DNA of 64,000 bases from Cornus controversa (taxonomy: Eukaryota > Streptophyta > Magnoliopsida > Cornales > Cornaceae), in the NCBI GenBank assembly GCA_026545225.1, contig CM048846.1:13169975-13233974 (forward strand). The letters run 5' to 3'. Both the position numbers and the translations under genes were made by a program. Positions 45,113 to 58,654 of the stretch are shown here, piece by piece; positions within the stretch are counted from its first letter, which is position 1, and the number at the start of each line of letters is the position of its first letter. The notes beneath the pieces are model-generated. The model ran no database searches, was not told the DNA's origin, and was given only the letters and a program-made list of their open reading frames with translations.

Positions 45113-45695
45113 TGAAGCAGCATATGCTAGGCATCAAATTAAAGACTTGTGATTTTACGTTTCCATATATATGTGGACACGTGGGATTGAGTTTTCAACA
45201 CCAATTCTGGTGATCAAGTAATATATGATCGTATTAAACTAATGGCAGTGGCATTAAAGGATGTACATGACCAAATTTACATAAGATATCAATCTTAATG
45301 GTCGACATATGGCAGTTCATTACGCTTATAAAAGTTTAACAACATACCTGACCTGGATTACAGTAATAGTTGGACCATATCTTGGAGAGACTACTCACCG
45401 TAGCATAACATGTTGGTTGCTTTTTGTATATTTCAAAGCCTGCCACTTGTTCATTGCTCTCTATACCTGTTTGACCATGCACCGAAACAGAACCTTTGAA
45501 CACTAGAACACTAGAACACTGACACGTGGCCCTGTGTGATGAGAACGCTTGCTGCTATGTGCGCTACCCCAGCATCGCTGCTAATGGATTACGATGGTGG
45601 CAATTTGGTGTTTTTGGATAGTGATCGATTCATTGAGATGTCTAAACCGAACCGGATCGTGTCTTGAAAGGTTAAGGAAACAACAAATTAGTCAT

Positions 45696-45713
45696 TTCCC
45701 ACAGACGGCGCCA
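45696..45713 (-). other. Primer-binding site of the non-autonomous element
   Basis: TTCCCACAGACGGCGCCA on the + strand, two bases from the LTR, is identical over 18 bases to the site at 2196-2213 of the coding gypsy element. Confidence 0.85.
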
Positions 45714-45715
45714 AC

Positions 45716-46083
45716 TGATGAAGCAAAAATTCATCCTAAGCTAGTCAAACACCAACCTGTAAAAAAGACAAAAAAAAGGATAGTCAAAAGGGCACCGGCG
45801 TGGTACCGGCCGACTACGCTCCGACGATCAAGTCAGAAATCGAAAGGGCTTTATTAATCTATAAAGACATTTTTGAGGGTATTCATTACGTACCTGGTAT
45901 ATGGATCGTCTCTGTATTTATAGTGGTCAATTGGAACTGTGTCCTAGTAGGAGACTGGCTTTTTAGTTCCCCAGACTCATCTGGAGATAGAGAAGTCCTG
46001 GTCAAAGTAGACTTCTTATCCACGTCACCTTGAACTCAACCTACATGTTGTACGTTTCATAATTGGAGTCAAATACTCTATCA
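45716..46083 (-). repeat. 5' LTR of the non-autonomous element
   Basis: It starts TGATGAAGCAA and ends CTCTATCA on the + strand. It abuts the primer-binding site and pairs with 41755-42122. Confidence 0.9.
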
Positions 46084-46332
46084 TATATAAATATATGTAT
46101 GCAATATAAATTAGAGATACATTTTTCTTTCGGAAAAAAAAAAAAGAGAGATATAAGTAGAATAAATAGTGATGGGAGGAAAGAGAGAGCTATATTATAT
46201 ATATATATATATATAGTCATGAGTGGAAGATAAAATAAAACAATGATGGGAGGAGAGAGATAACTATATTAAAGAAATAAATGTTGGCATGGAAAAAAGA
46301 ATAAAAAAGAAGCAAAAGATGAATAATAAAAA

Positions 46333-47573
46333 GGGTAAAATACACTGACCTTCCCTGGGGTTTGACCTAATTACACCTGGCATCAAACTATTGGATTTTG
46401 TTACAATGACCTTCCCTGAAGTTTGCTCTGTTAGACAAAGACCTCCCTCCATCCAAAATTCTGTTAGTTTTGTAAAAAAAATTAGGGTAATTTACACTAA
46501 CCTCCCCTGAAGTTTGGGGTAAGTTACACTGACCTCCCCTAAGGTTTAGCCTAATTAATATTTAATATAATATTTTAATTTTTATAATATAAATATTTAT
46601 TATATATAATATTTTAATAATATTATATATAATATTAAGATGTAATTATTAACATTATATAATATTATATAATGTTAATATAAAAAAATATAGAGGTAAA
46701 GGCATTTTTGAATCAAATTTTCTTGACAATTTAGATTTTCAAAATATCCATTTTGTCCTTGAAGCATATGTAAAGACATTGTTCTCCTCTTGAAAATTCT
46801 TCTGAAATTACCTAAATACCCTCATTCTAACAAAATGCAATGAGCAAAAATACCCTCATTAACAATTTAAAAGTCTCTCTCTTTATCTTCATTTTCTTGG
46901 CTTTTACAGATTTCGATCATGGAGAATTTGAGTTGGTAAGAGAATATTAAAGAGAGTAGAAGAGAGTTTTAGAGATGGATTGGCATGAAAAAGAAAGCAA
47001 GGAATAAAAGATAGGGCATAATGGTCTTTCTATTTTATACGATTTGTTTTAAAAAAAATCATTAAAAAGCATTAAAATAATAGAAAAATAGAAAAAAAAA
47101 AAAATATATATATATATATATTCTTTTTTAAAAAAAGAGTCCAACCTTGTGAACATATATTATTTAAACCTAAGATGGGTGAAATATATATTCTACCCTT
47201 AATATTATATTGATATAAAAATTAAAATATTTATATGTATAATATTATATAATTAAAATATACTTTTGCCCATCTTAATTATATATACACATATAAATAT
47301 TTTAATTATATAATATTATATATAATATTTATTAAAATATTATATATAATAAAATTTAATATTTATATTATAAAAATTAATATATTATATTAAATATTAA
47401 TTAGGCCAAACCTCAGGGGAGGTCAGTGTAAATTACCCTAATTTTTTTGACAAACGGAGGGGGGTCTTTGTCTAACAAAGAAAACCTCAGGGGACATCAT
47501 TGTAACAAAATCCAATAGTTTGATGCCGGGTGTAATTAGGTCAAACTTCAGGGGAGGTCAGTGTATTTTACCT
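46333..47573. mobile_element. Non-autonomous MULE (MITE-like) with 9-bp target duplication
   Basis: The ends are GGGTAAAATACACTGACC and its inverted partner, with TIRs of roughly 180-230 bp containing ACCTCCCCTGAAGTTTG-type units. The perfect duplication TAATAAAAA flanks it (46324-46332 and 47574-47582). The 9-bp length fits Mutator-like transposition. The centre is AT-rich and non-coding. Confidence 0.88.
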
Positions 47574-47582
47574 TAATAAAAA

Positions 47583-48480
47583 AACTCAAATACACCATCC
47601 GTTGACTATTGTAGACAAAGAAATAAGGACGAGGATAAAGACATATGCTATTGTTCTTTTTATGCGGATTCATGCATGCTATCTATATATATATTTTTTG
47701 TTTTAATTAATTTAAGTGATTTCTGTTGTGTTTTTTTAATTTTTTTTTGTTTTAATTAATTTAAGTGATTTATGTTTTTTTTTTAATTATCTATTTTTCT
47801 ATTTTATTTAAGATAAATAAACCTTATTGATATTCGATAATTTTTTATTTATATTTTTTGTAGCCCCAAATTCAAATCAAAGAAAGATTAATAACTTGGA
47901 CTTGGAGTATGACGATTGCTTAGAGTATCTACTTATAAAATTAGTTATTTTTCTTATGTTTACTCAAAATTTTGAATTTAAGCGTGAAAAAAGAAAAAAA
48001 AATTGATTCAATTTAAAAAAAGAACATTCTTAAATTTTTTTAAAAACTAATACACAAACAAAATGTGTCGATTATGGCATTGTAATAAAATATATACATT
48101 GCTATAATTTTTTTGCGCTTGTGAAATTAGACGTAAAAAGAGTCTCTTATTTGAAAACTTGCTTTGACCCCTTTTTATTTTCGGATTCTCAGGCGGGGCC
48201 TGTGTCTCAAGTTGAGTAAGTATAACTCAAAGACACCAAAATAATTGGTTTCTAATTTCCTACGAGAACAGATAATTTTTCTGCAAATAAAAGTTTCTGA
48301 ATCGCTAATCGACCGTACCAACGAACAAGTAATTAGAGCCGTGCAAGATTTCAAACTCTAATCTTCTTCAGTGCAATTCTAAACTATCTGCTGAGAATCG
48401 ATCTGCGAGTCATCTGGTCAGATGTGGAGAAACGAAAGATTGATGCTTTAAAATGATGGTGTGGGACCAAACACTTTGTT
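47583..48480. other. Upstream region of ENY2
   Basis: AT-rich intergenic DNA with a duplicated TTTTAATTAATTTAAGTGAT block (about 47700 and 47748). TATATAG near 48557 is a possible TATA box for ENY2. Confidence 0.5.
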
Positions 48481-48643
48481 TAATCAATGAAGGAACAAAC
48501 GGTGTCGTTTAAAGGAACTCATCCTCATCCTCAAAACAGAGCAACAATATTCATCATATATAGAGCTACTCCTCGCGAAGAAAAACTTCTCAACTCAGGG
48601 TCGATCAGATAGTAGCAGATTTAATACTTTGCCAAGGAAGCTC

Positions 48644-51600
48644 ATGTGCTCTCTCTCTCTCTCTCTCTCCCCTCTCCATACAAGAGTTAGCATATGTGTT
48701 TGTTTATATATATGTCCATCGTTATTCGGTCTAATTGAAGCTACTTTTCAGAAATTGGAAACCATCTTCTTCATGTTTAGCACTTGTTTTCTAAATACTT
48801 TTAATTTTATTTTGTTTAATTTGTGTGTATATTTGTTATGTTAAAAATAGGAGGCATTCCGTTAATCGTCCGCCGACACCAGACGCACGGGATGATCAAG
48901 AAAAAGAGCCTACGCTTCAAGAAATTATCAACATCAAGGTACGTTGCCACTTCCATTTTACACACACACACACACATATGTATATATACTATATAGCACA
49001 AGATGTTGTACTTTTACTTTTTCTATTTCTTTGAAGTTTTTAATTTTGAGATCTGAATAGTTACTTAGCTATGAATCTTAGGATTTTTGGACCTTGATGC
49101 TTCTGGGTATTATGATTTTATATTTCCACTTCCTTAAACACAAAATAAGTACTTTTGAGATGCTACTCGAAAGGTAACTCCGCTGCTGTTTGGTTAAAAT
49201 TTTAGAAGAACATTTGGTTTCCTGTCAACAAATATTACTTTATAAACTACTTTGTTTTCTTTCTTGTTTTCAATGTAGTTGTTTCAATTTCCTTTTTCTT
49301 TCTTTCTTTCTTTCTTTCTTTCATATATATATTTTTTTGTGGTTTTTCCTTCGAGTAAAGATTGGATTGGTGACAATACAAGATTAAAATGAACATGAGG
49401 GTTTAATTAGGGAAAAAAATGAACATGAGGGATTAAATAAACATAAAGTATGAAACTTGCGGGGCATTGAATTTCTCTTTAGTTTGTATATGGGGTGCAC
49501 TGAATGAACTGTATTATGGAATTACATTAATCAGTTTTATGATTTTGGGTGGTTGAATGAATTGGATATTTGGTTGCCTTTACACTCTACAGCTGATTGA
49601 GAGCGGGGAAAAGGAACGACTGATGGAGCTTCTGAGGGAAAGGCTCATAGAATGTGGGTGGAAGGATGAGATGAGAGCTCTTTGCAGGTTTTTGCCCTTG
49701 ATTTTCTTTTAACAGTTTCTGTAGCTTCAGTCATCAATGCATGCATTCACTGTGTTCATATCTTTTCAACTTTTGATAATATTTTGGATCCTTCTCCATA
49801 TGCTTTTAGTGTTGTCCAGTTTATTGATCGATAGCAGTTGCTTTTCCAATGCCAGACTGTTTGAGGTTCACGACAACCCGAGACCACACTGAAAAGAAAT
49901 AGCATTTCCTTGCTTTTTCCCAAACTAAAAAGGCCCGTATAACAAAATCAATATGCTTTTGAAAGTGAAATGTGGGGCAAGCCTCAACCAAGACCGAAAC
50001 TTGTTTATGTGACTATGTCAAGGCCAATAAGTAATGTTTTCTAAGTTATAAAGGAAAACAAGATGAAAGGCTAGACAATTGACACTAGAAACAAGTATAT
50101 TCTTGGGAAAAATTAGGAGAGGTCTAGAGCCCTGAACATGTGATTGAATGTAGAAACAGGGTTCTGGATAGTTTTTGTACTACTGGTTGAGATGTCCTAC
50201 TTTTAGTCATATTGGTTAGATAATATTTATGTTTCATTTCCTACATTTCAACCATGACGCTATTAGGTTACATTAAAAGGCTGCTGTTATAATAATGAGG
50301 GTTTTTGAGAACTATTGAATATGAAGATAGTAACTGTCTGTCTCTATGATTTGGATGTAAGAGGAAATAAGTTGGATATAGGCTCTCTCTCTCTCTCTCT
50401 CTCTTGGTGTGATAAAGATAGTTATTCAAGTGATTAATGAGACTTCTCAGTGGGTCTTCATTCTCTTGAATGAGTCATGTTTCAAGGTATTCTAAAGCTT
50501 AGGTAGTGCCTTCACATTGCACTCTTCAGTTCATTCTTGTTGACGATCGGTGTAGCTTCAGCATTATATTCTTTAGTCATCTGGAATTGGAGAGTTGAGA
50601 GTTGTTCCTTCTGACGAATTCTTGGAATCCCATGTCATGATCTATTTCCTTTCTCAGGCTTTTTTCCCTCAATTCGGGTAGTGTATATATTTGTGTAGTT
50701 GGGCTAGACCATTCTCCCTTCTTCAACTGGAAGTGGTACACGCTGTGAGTGTGCACACTTCTTAATTTTCAGTTTGTTTTACAATTTAAGGACAAGAACT
50801 TTCAAATGTCTTGGTTATTATGCATAATTGAGAGACCATGAGATTTTCAATGTAATGGGAGAACTTTTTAGTGGTTACAGTTGTCAGAATTTTCAAGGAT
50901 GGTTATTTTTGGTTGAGAGATTCTTGCATATGGTGAGAAATTTCTTTTTTTGGAATACGGATAAAATTTTAATAACATTTTTAATGGTAATAAAAATTCA
51001 GATTAAAGTAAAATAGGTAAAAAGCTTAGAGAGGGAATTACGGGTTTCAGTGCAGGACTACAGGTGGAGGCCTCATTAGGAATCACCTTAGTAAAGTTGG
51101 GTCACCTCCAACGTTGTTGCAGAAGTTCATTTTATAGCATATGGTCTCAGATCCTGTGAATCTCTTCTCGTTCATTTTCTTTCTTGATGCTCATGTCAGG
51201 GGAGGTTAATAGTAACAAAATTATGATTAATATATTATGGTTTTAATAATTTTTATCAAAAACTTTTAATGTTTAAGAGAAGAAGAATGAAAGCTGAAAA
51301 CAAAATGCAGCCCTGCCTTATATGTAACAGTAGATGTAATATAATATATTATATATCATTATATCTATTACAATAGTAAATATAAAGTCAGGACCAGGTT
51401 TGATCTTCAGTTTAATCTGTCACTGTATTACATATTGCATGTAACCCTAACATTTTTTAGTATATAACAAAAATAAATAAAGGGAAAGAATAGTGAAACA
51501 ATTAACCTCTAAGTGGTTTTGCTATTTAACTATAATTCACGTGCCGGTTAAACGAGGAAGACTAGTTGTAATAGAAGATAAGAGACGGAGAGGACGACCA

Positions 51601-54276
51601 AAAATTACATGAAATGAGGTTATTAAAAATAATTTTAAATAGTTAAATATAGTAGGTGAAATGACTTGTGATAGAAAAGTTTGGAGAGAGAATTCATGTG
51701 GCCGACCCCATTCATATGGGATTAAGGCAAGGATGATGATGATTTAACTCTAATTTAACTTCCACTACTACTAAAAAGTTTTCTTTCTACTAAAACACTA
51801 CACATCTCTCAGCCCACGTAAGATGTAACTCCACCCTAACTAAGGATTAGCACCAAGAAATACTTTATTTTTGGATTTTCAAGAAATGCTGCATGGGCAA
51901 TGCATATGGTTGAGACCCACGGACAAAGGAAGGATCAAAAAGAGGGGGGGAAATGTGGGAGTGGGGCAAGAAAGTGGTAGGAACTTAAAAGATGATGTGG
52001 CATTTTGATTTTTTTAAAGTGTTGATTAGTCTTTTACTTCTTGTAGATAAAAGGATATCTCATGGTCAAAACTGAGGAATACAAGAAAGATTGGTCCGGT
52101 AACCACCAGAATTGGTGACTCTCTTGTAGTCTTTAATGAAAGAAAGAAAAAAGTAAGAAACTCTGCTTTAATATTTGTAGCTACGCTTGTGAATAATTCA
52201 GTATTAGAAAAAGAAAAAAAAAACTCGTCAATTTAAAAATTAAAAGTTAATTTAGATTTTACCGAGCTATACAATATTGGTCTCGTGATTTTTTAGCAAT
52301 AATTTTTCTTTTCATGAATGTGATGCACTTGTTACACAGTAACTGAATGAATCACTATGATAAAGTAAATTAGAATGATTCAAATATTTTTGGTTCCTAA
52401 ATGACTGAAATGTCAATCAAACAAAGATTGCAATAGTATTTAAAGCAGAGTTCCAAAATTTTGAAAAGTACTACTGAAATTTAATTTTTTTAAAGGTAAA
52501 AATGATAATAGATAGGAAGATGTGCTTTTTCTAATAGGATCGTTTATTTATTGTTTGTTTGGTTAGAAAAATGCTTTTTCTAGTATATCTCCTGCTTTAT
52601 TAGGTAAACCCTGCATCCATACCCAATCACCAGTGACAATGTCACCTTCACTTTTCTTCCTCTTTATTTATCGGTAAAATTTTCATGGTTTTATGATATC
52701 AGGTCGTCTGGCATAGGATCTGAATATGCTGAGATTGATTTCACGTTTGTATGTGTCCTTCACGTACCTCTTCATTGTTCTAGCACCTTCAGTCTCTGCC
52801 AAAATATATCTCTGGAGTTCCTTCATGGGCCTAAGTTCAATATTTTTTAAAATGATCTTATTTCTGATCTTTCAATGCATTCCTCTCTTTATTTTATCTT
52901 GCCTTTTTTTTAATGAGTAAAAATAATCTAACTTCGTTGACTTAGAATTCTACATAATCATTTATCATGATACTTGAACTTTTTTTTTGCTGTGAGCTTT
53001 TAATTTGCTTTTTTTAAGTTGGTTGACCTTTGTTTCTATATTTTGATATTTAAATTTTTTATATATAGGAGAATCTAGCCCCGAGTAGTTGTTGCAAGGC
53101 TTCATTGACTTTAGTCGAAAATCTATTATTTTTCATTGATCTCCCTGTGTGTGTCATGCTCTTGCTTCCATGTGTGGATGATGGGTGGGTTGTATTTTTT
53201 TTTTTTTTGGTTGGGGGTATATATATCAAAGTTATACTCTTCTTTAGCACTATTCTTTTTGTAAAACCTTTGTTTTAACTTCTACTAATTTCAATCAAGT
53301 TATGTTTTGTGCAAAGCTCATATGTATATATAAATAGATGTCTTTTGCAACATTTGGAAATCTGTCTGAATTTTGTGATATCCTAGGGCATTTATAAAGA
53401 AGAAGGGGAGCAATAATGTTACTGTGGATGACCTTGTGCATGTGATTACTCCGAAAGGCAGAGGTAATTATTTCTCTCTTTTTTCTTATCTGTAATAGAT
53501 TTTGATCGTCTGCAATTTGAGCTTTATGTCTAGTTTTTCTTTTAATCATGTACATGGAGGCAACTAATCATGCCCTTTGGACCACCTTATTCTCTCTGGC
53601 TAGAAATTCAACTTATTTCATGCTTTTGAATCCCTCACCTTCATTGCATGGTATTACGGTGCTTCATTTAAGTAAAATTAGCAGACAACATAAACAATGC
53701 AATCATGGTGATCGAATGGAAGTTGATAGTGCAGGTTTTAGTGCAGTGATGGTAGAATAGTAGTGGGTGCAGTGATGGTAGAATAGTAGTGGGTGTTTGG
53801 ACGGAGGCAAGTGCAAGGTGATGAAATAGTGATTTTTTTGGTGATTTTGGCTGAGTTGTTGCTGTGTGTCATGTATGAGGGGATTTGCTGGCACCCATTC
53901 CATTGAAGTCACTTAAGCATTCTCCCTACATTTCATGTTAGGGTTTTTAAAGGTTTCGTAGAAATTAAATTGGCGTATCCTTGTAATATTGATTAGTGAT
54001 CCCAGTGATCTATTCTCTGGGTTTCCTTGGCTGATCCTTCTTTGCAATTTCAGCAGGTCAACTCCCTGATTGTAGATTAATGAATTTGGTTGTTTTAGTG
54101 GGCAGACTGATCATTCTAATTTTCTTAATTCTTTTGCATTTATGTTTTGACACTGAAATTATCTTGCTGGTTTATGAGCTGCTATCTTTTGTATATATGC
54201 AGCTTCAGTTCCTGATTCGATAAAGGCTGAGCTGTTGCAAAGAATTCGAACCTTTCTCGTTTCAGCTGCTCTTTGA
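48644..54276 (+). CDS. ENY2: Transcription and mRNA export factor ENY2
   Basis: ENY2/Sus1 is a small helical subunit of the SAGA deubiquitinase module and of TREX-2, coupling transcription with mRNA export in the nucleus. Exons 2-5 are clear: 48851-48938, 49593-49687, 53387-53463 and 54203-54276. They join in frame as [69 protein letters not shown] and [14 protein letters not shown], ending FLVSAAL. The protein is about 111 residues, the family's normal size. Exon 2 begins with a lone G, so the start ATG is probably split (AT|G) across intron 1. The AT may be at 48644-48645 or 48694-48695, so the start is uncertain. Intron 3 is unusually long (3.7 kb) and contains an RTE-type LINE remnant. 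The gene converges with NRP downstream. Confidence 0.9.
49298..49322. repeat. (TTTC)n microsatellite in ENY2 intron 2
   Basis: A tetranucleotide run is directly visible. Confidence 0.85.
51540..51745 (+). mobile_element. 3' end of an RTE-type LINE inside ENY2 intron 3
   Basis: The sequence reads, with stops, as the conserved end of plant RTE LINE ORFs (RRRGRPK, then [12 protein letters not shown], then SYGIKARM) and finishes in the usual GATGATGAT tail. It is only about 200 bp and dead. Confidence 0.75.
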
Positions 54277-55734
54277 TATATATATCTGCTTGATATGACG
54301 TGTGCTTGAAGATTTAGGAAAGCCATAATCCTGATGTTGAATGAAATACATTGGAAGATCTGTCCGCTGAGATTCATCTGGCACCCTTCACGGGTACAAG
54401 CCAGAGTCACAAATAGAATCATGTAACGTGATCAAGGAAAAGGATGATGCATGCGGCAGTTTAAGAAAGTTCAACATTCTGTATCAGTTATGTTAAAAAT
54501 TAAAATATAAATTTAAGGAACAACTTCATTTTGTAGGTTATTTTGAGTCCCAAATCTCAATCTTTTGTCCATTGATGTACTTGTCTGAATGCTGGTCTCT
54601 TTATTACTACCGTAAGTTTGACTACGAAGTAGAAGTGTTCATGATATTGGCCAAGAGTTCGTGCATCATATTTTTCATCTCTAATTTTCGTTTTCCCCCT
54701 CTTTTGTTATTATCATCATTGTTGTGTGCTGGATTTTGACTTTTGGTCCGTTCAACTTCGAGATTGTGTCGTAGTCCCTGATGAAAGAGCAGAGCCCAAT
54801 ACAAAGATCATAATAGCCATTAAAGATGGGTACTTTTCCTACATTTGTATGTATCAATGTTTATTGAGAGGTGTATAGAATTGCTTAAGTGTAGTCGTAT
54901 TAGAATAGCAGGTTAGTATTTCGTGTGTTGCCAATTTGTATTCGGTGAGTTATAATTTTTATCTTGCATTTTATTTATTTATTTATTTTTCTTTCAAGTC
55001 ACCACATTTGCACACGTAAAGACAATGTTGTTTTGTTCAATGTGTTCTCTAAATCTTGTTTTAACATTCATCCCAGAAAATAATGTTTTTTTAACAAGAC
55101 TGTAAATCAAACAAATTTTAAACTATGTTATCACTTTTCCCATAAAAGAATTTTCAATATAATTGAACCAAAGCAGTCAACATATCCATATGTCGCAACT
55201 CATGGTGAATGGTACTCGCCACCTCCAGGTAAGACTTTTATCTCTAATTTGCAACTGTAAAAACGAGCAACGCTATAAATTATACAATGAATTAACAATC
55301 CAGGCCCAGACTCCCCACAGATTCAAAGTTCAGTAAACAAATTTTATAATTAAAATCACCACACACAACAGTGGCAGGAAACTCAGTTCAATTGCACTTA
55401 ATAGAAACACATCATGGTCGTCATCTTTCGAGAACTTCACCATAATACAGTCGTTCTTATCTTACAAGATTACAAATTACATTGCTACAAGACACAATTA
55501 TACAGCTACTTGAGATACATCTTCACAACACGATTATATTTATTTAGCATGCCATATCGAGAAAATTCCCAACCAGACTTTGACTCCCAAGCTTACGCTC
55601 CAAGGAAAATTAAGCCCAAAGTCACTAACAACAGAAGTGCACGAACAACCGACATGCACCATAAAACCTATAACATTCAGTGCATACAACCAACATCTTA
55701 TGCTGCAGAGTAGATTGATGTAGGTGACTAGATT
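54277..55734. other. Convergent intergenic region between ENY2 and NRP
   Basis: It contains the 3' untranslated regions of both genes. No further gene is supported. Confidence 0.6.
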
Positions 55735-57695
55735 TTAAATGCCCGCTTGTTCGCAGAGATCTAACAAGTCCAGGGTCTGCAGCATCAAGCGGAATATATA
55801 ACAATCAGTATCAGCATAATAGGCAGGTTAGTGAAAGAAATATATAGGTATACAAGCTTGAACATTGACAAACACTAATAATTATCGTACCTCTGGGACT
55901 GAGAGCTCAAGACGAAACTTGGGACCGTCATAATGGTGCAACACGGGCCGAAAAGCATCTTCCTCCAAGGCCTTGGAGAGTTTCCTAATACGGATCCTTA
56001 CCTGATATCAGAAAAATGAAAGTGTCAGTCACTTGGCAGCCTGTAAAATGGTAATCCTCCAAACCCTTAAAAGAAACTGATATTCAAATTCATCATGTTT
56101 ACTTTACCTGTGCGGGGAACCTCGATTCACCTTTACATTTTTTATCTTCCCAAGCAGTTGGATCAATGTTTGAACCCCCAAAACTTGCGGCCTGTATACA
56201 ATCAGTTTGAGAAACAATTGTGTTCTAAAATTTATGTAAATAGCAAACCAATTTATATCACCAAAAAGCAAAATTAATCACAGAAATAGACATTCTCTCA
56301 CTTGCTCAAAGACAATTCTCGATTAATTATCACATACAATGTGATATAATCATCCACTACTTGGATTTACCAATATAAAATAATTCTGGAACAATGCAAA
56401 GAAAAATTTATTAAAGCTCATCTTGGGGAATATGATAATTTTCATGACATGCACCAATGTTCAAAAAGGAATACACATAAACAGTTTCAATTTAAATACA
56501 CCTGGTCACGAAACTAAGCTTTCCAAAATTAGTCACCAATTGAAACTCAGAGGAGGAAAGAAACAGAATTTAACCTGACACAGACTATCACACCTCAAGC
56601 ATTGCAGAATAATGCAACAGAAAATTTAACAAGAAGTTGACAACAAACCTCAAAAATTCCATGCAGCTGGTGAGTAGTATAATTATAGAGAAATAGGGGT
56701 AAGCCTGGTGTTATTGCCCGAACAGAGTCTCTATATCTTGGTGGCAAACCTACAAAGCAAGCATATGCATGAATCATTTACTTGTAAGTTGCAACTCCTA
56801 GTAAATAAAAAACAGAACATGTCTGATCATCATCAGCATATATTGGTACTTCCAAAACCTATCCAAAACAGTTTCGGGTATAGGTGTAATCACAATTCTA
56901 ACTCAGGTTCCATTTGGTGCTGTAGCAAACTCGTTAGATTCCAACTCAAATTCTTCATTTGTTCAATCATTTTGATTCTCGACATCCATCCAACAAAAGG
57001 AGTAAAAATATAAATAACAAGCAAAACTGGCTAGTTTATTTACCATGTATATCATAAACCAAGTCTTAACTGTTCCAAACTAATTACCCCAAGTCTCTTC
57101 AAGGTTAGAAAGAAAGGAAAGAAGCATAGTTACCAAATAGTTGCCGCTTCAAATCTTCCTGCATTGTGTCATTGTTACAAACAAAGATGTATCCACCAAG
57201 AACCTCATCCCTCGGGAGTGTCTCTGCTGCAGGCAAGGTCTTGAACCTTTTGTCAACTGCACTGTTTGTATTTGCATTTTCATTGTTGTTATTGCCGTTG
57301 TTGTTGGGCTCTTTGTTATGGTTGTTGCCACCATACTTGCTACCAGTGATATTTGCAATAATGTTACCATTGCCCTTCTGATACACTGCATTCATATTAT
57401 AGATACCATTCCTGAAGGAAGTTTTATTCACATTTTCGGTCATTTTAAGTTCGAAATTTAACATATTGAAGTTAAGGTTTTCGAATTTGTTATCTTCCTG
57501 AAACCCAATATTATCCCTCGTCCTTATTTCAGTTAGACCTTTTGAGAGATCAAGATTATTCCTTCTCTCCCCTTTGGACCTTGTCTGCTCAGCCAACTTA
57601 GAAGCAGCCATTAACCATTTGCGTTCCTCAGAGACTTTTGATTGTCCACGAAGTTCATCACCTAATTGCCAAAACGTATGTTGCATGCTCTCCAT
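55735..57695 (-). CDS. NRP: Asparagine-rich DCD-domain protein (NRP type)
   Basis: Five coding exons (57695-57134, 56749-56649, 56191-56108, 56001-55891, 55776-55735) with canonical borders give 299 residues. The N-terminus (MESMQHTFWQLGDELRGQSK) is the NRP signature. An Asn-rich linker (about residues 115-140) follows. The DCD domain then runs from LPRDEVLGGYIFVCNNDT through GLPPRYRDSVRAITPGLPLF and LHGIFEAASFGGSNID to VRIRIRKLSKAL. The protein ends DLLDLCEQAGI. In soybean and Arabidopsis NRPs link ER and osmotic stress to programmed cell death. An upstream in-frame ATG (57725) exists but lies before a likely splice acceptor. A 5' untranslated exon with donor AAAG|GTACTA lies at about 58576-58620. 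Confidence 0.92.
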
Positions 57696-58575
57696 GCTTG
57701 CAAAATCTAGTACATTTACATGCAAAAGGAATCCTTGTAAGAAGATTTCACAACCAATATATACATATATATCTATATATATGAAAAATGAAAAGAAAAA
57801 AAAAAAAAAAGGAGATGCAATATAAAGTGAGTTTGCACAAATTATAATAAATCAGTAATCTTTCCAACATACTGCTCAAAGATTCATGCACACAAAGATT
57901 ACCAAATTCTAATTGACCCAAATTAAATCTAAGCCCCTTCAGAATATATTTAGAAAAAGCGTACTTTATACTTGGTAAGCCAAATTAATATCAATACTGT
58001 CAAATGTAAATGATGAGACAGAAATACCAATGACATGTGTGCATAAACATGCATTTAATAACTCAACCCTAAACGAATATTTACATAAATAAATCTACCT
58101 GTTTTAACAGAAACAAGCGAATATAGGGTAAAAAACTTTAATAAGTCAACATAATTTAGAGAAAAAAATTAGTCCAGCATTCCTCCAAATTCAACAATAG
58201 CCAACTCAAATTGACCAACATTACTCCAAATCAAGACCTAACATGCACTAAGTGACTCGATCAACATGTGATACATACAGTTTTCAAACATCATCATACA
58301 CTTTTCAAACAATTCAACTAAAAAACATCCACAAGAGCATATCAAAACTGTGTACAGCGTCACAAAATATAAGCTGCAGAAAAGCACATTTGACTAACCA
58401 AATAACAGATAAACTATGCAGTTAAACAAAAGATAAAAAGCTTCAATTCAATTCATAAAGACGAGAATTGAAGTCTTAGATCTAACAGATCAGCCAAAAT
58501 ACTCAACATTCGTCAGATATAAGAACCCTAGATTTTGGGGATCCAACAAAGGTAGAGAGAGAAAGAGAGTAGTAC

Positions 58576-58654
58576 CTTTATCTACTTAGCTGCAAACCCC
58601 AGAAGTTGCGACAGAGATGAAGCTAAAGTAGATTTTTCAGTGGAATTTATATAC
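58576..58654 (-). promoter_or_regulatory. NRP 5' untranslated exon and TATA box
   Basis: On the - strand TATATAA (58654-58648) lies about 30 bp upstream of a plausible transcript start near 58620. The leader then ends at a GTACTAC donor at 58575. An intron of about 0.9 kb would separate it from the coding start. Confidence 0.5.

Larger units (their letters stand above)
41755..46083 (-). mobile_element. Non-autonomous LTR retrotransposon (LARD-like)
   Basis: Two 368-bp LTRs (41755-42122 and 45716-46083) differ at about seven positions by eye, all transitions. Ends are TG...CA. TATAT lies on both sides (41750-41754 and 46084-46088), though the target is TA-rich. The primer site (45696-45713) next to the right LTR fixes the orientation as - strand. 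The interior of about 3.6 kb has no gag or pol and no long frame. It must have been moved by enzymes supplied in trans. Confidence 0.88.

Noticed and set aside
48629-48844. 71-residue frame as a gene upstream of ENY2
   Set aside because: It is a CT-repeat-driven frame across the probable first exon and intron of ENY2, with no motif.
57141-57461. Plus-strand hydrophobic frame
   Set aside because: It is antisense to the Asn-rich exon of NRP, whose codons read as hydrophobic on the other strand.
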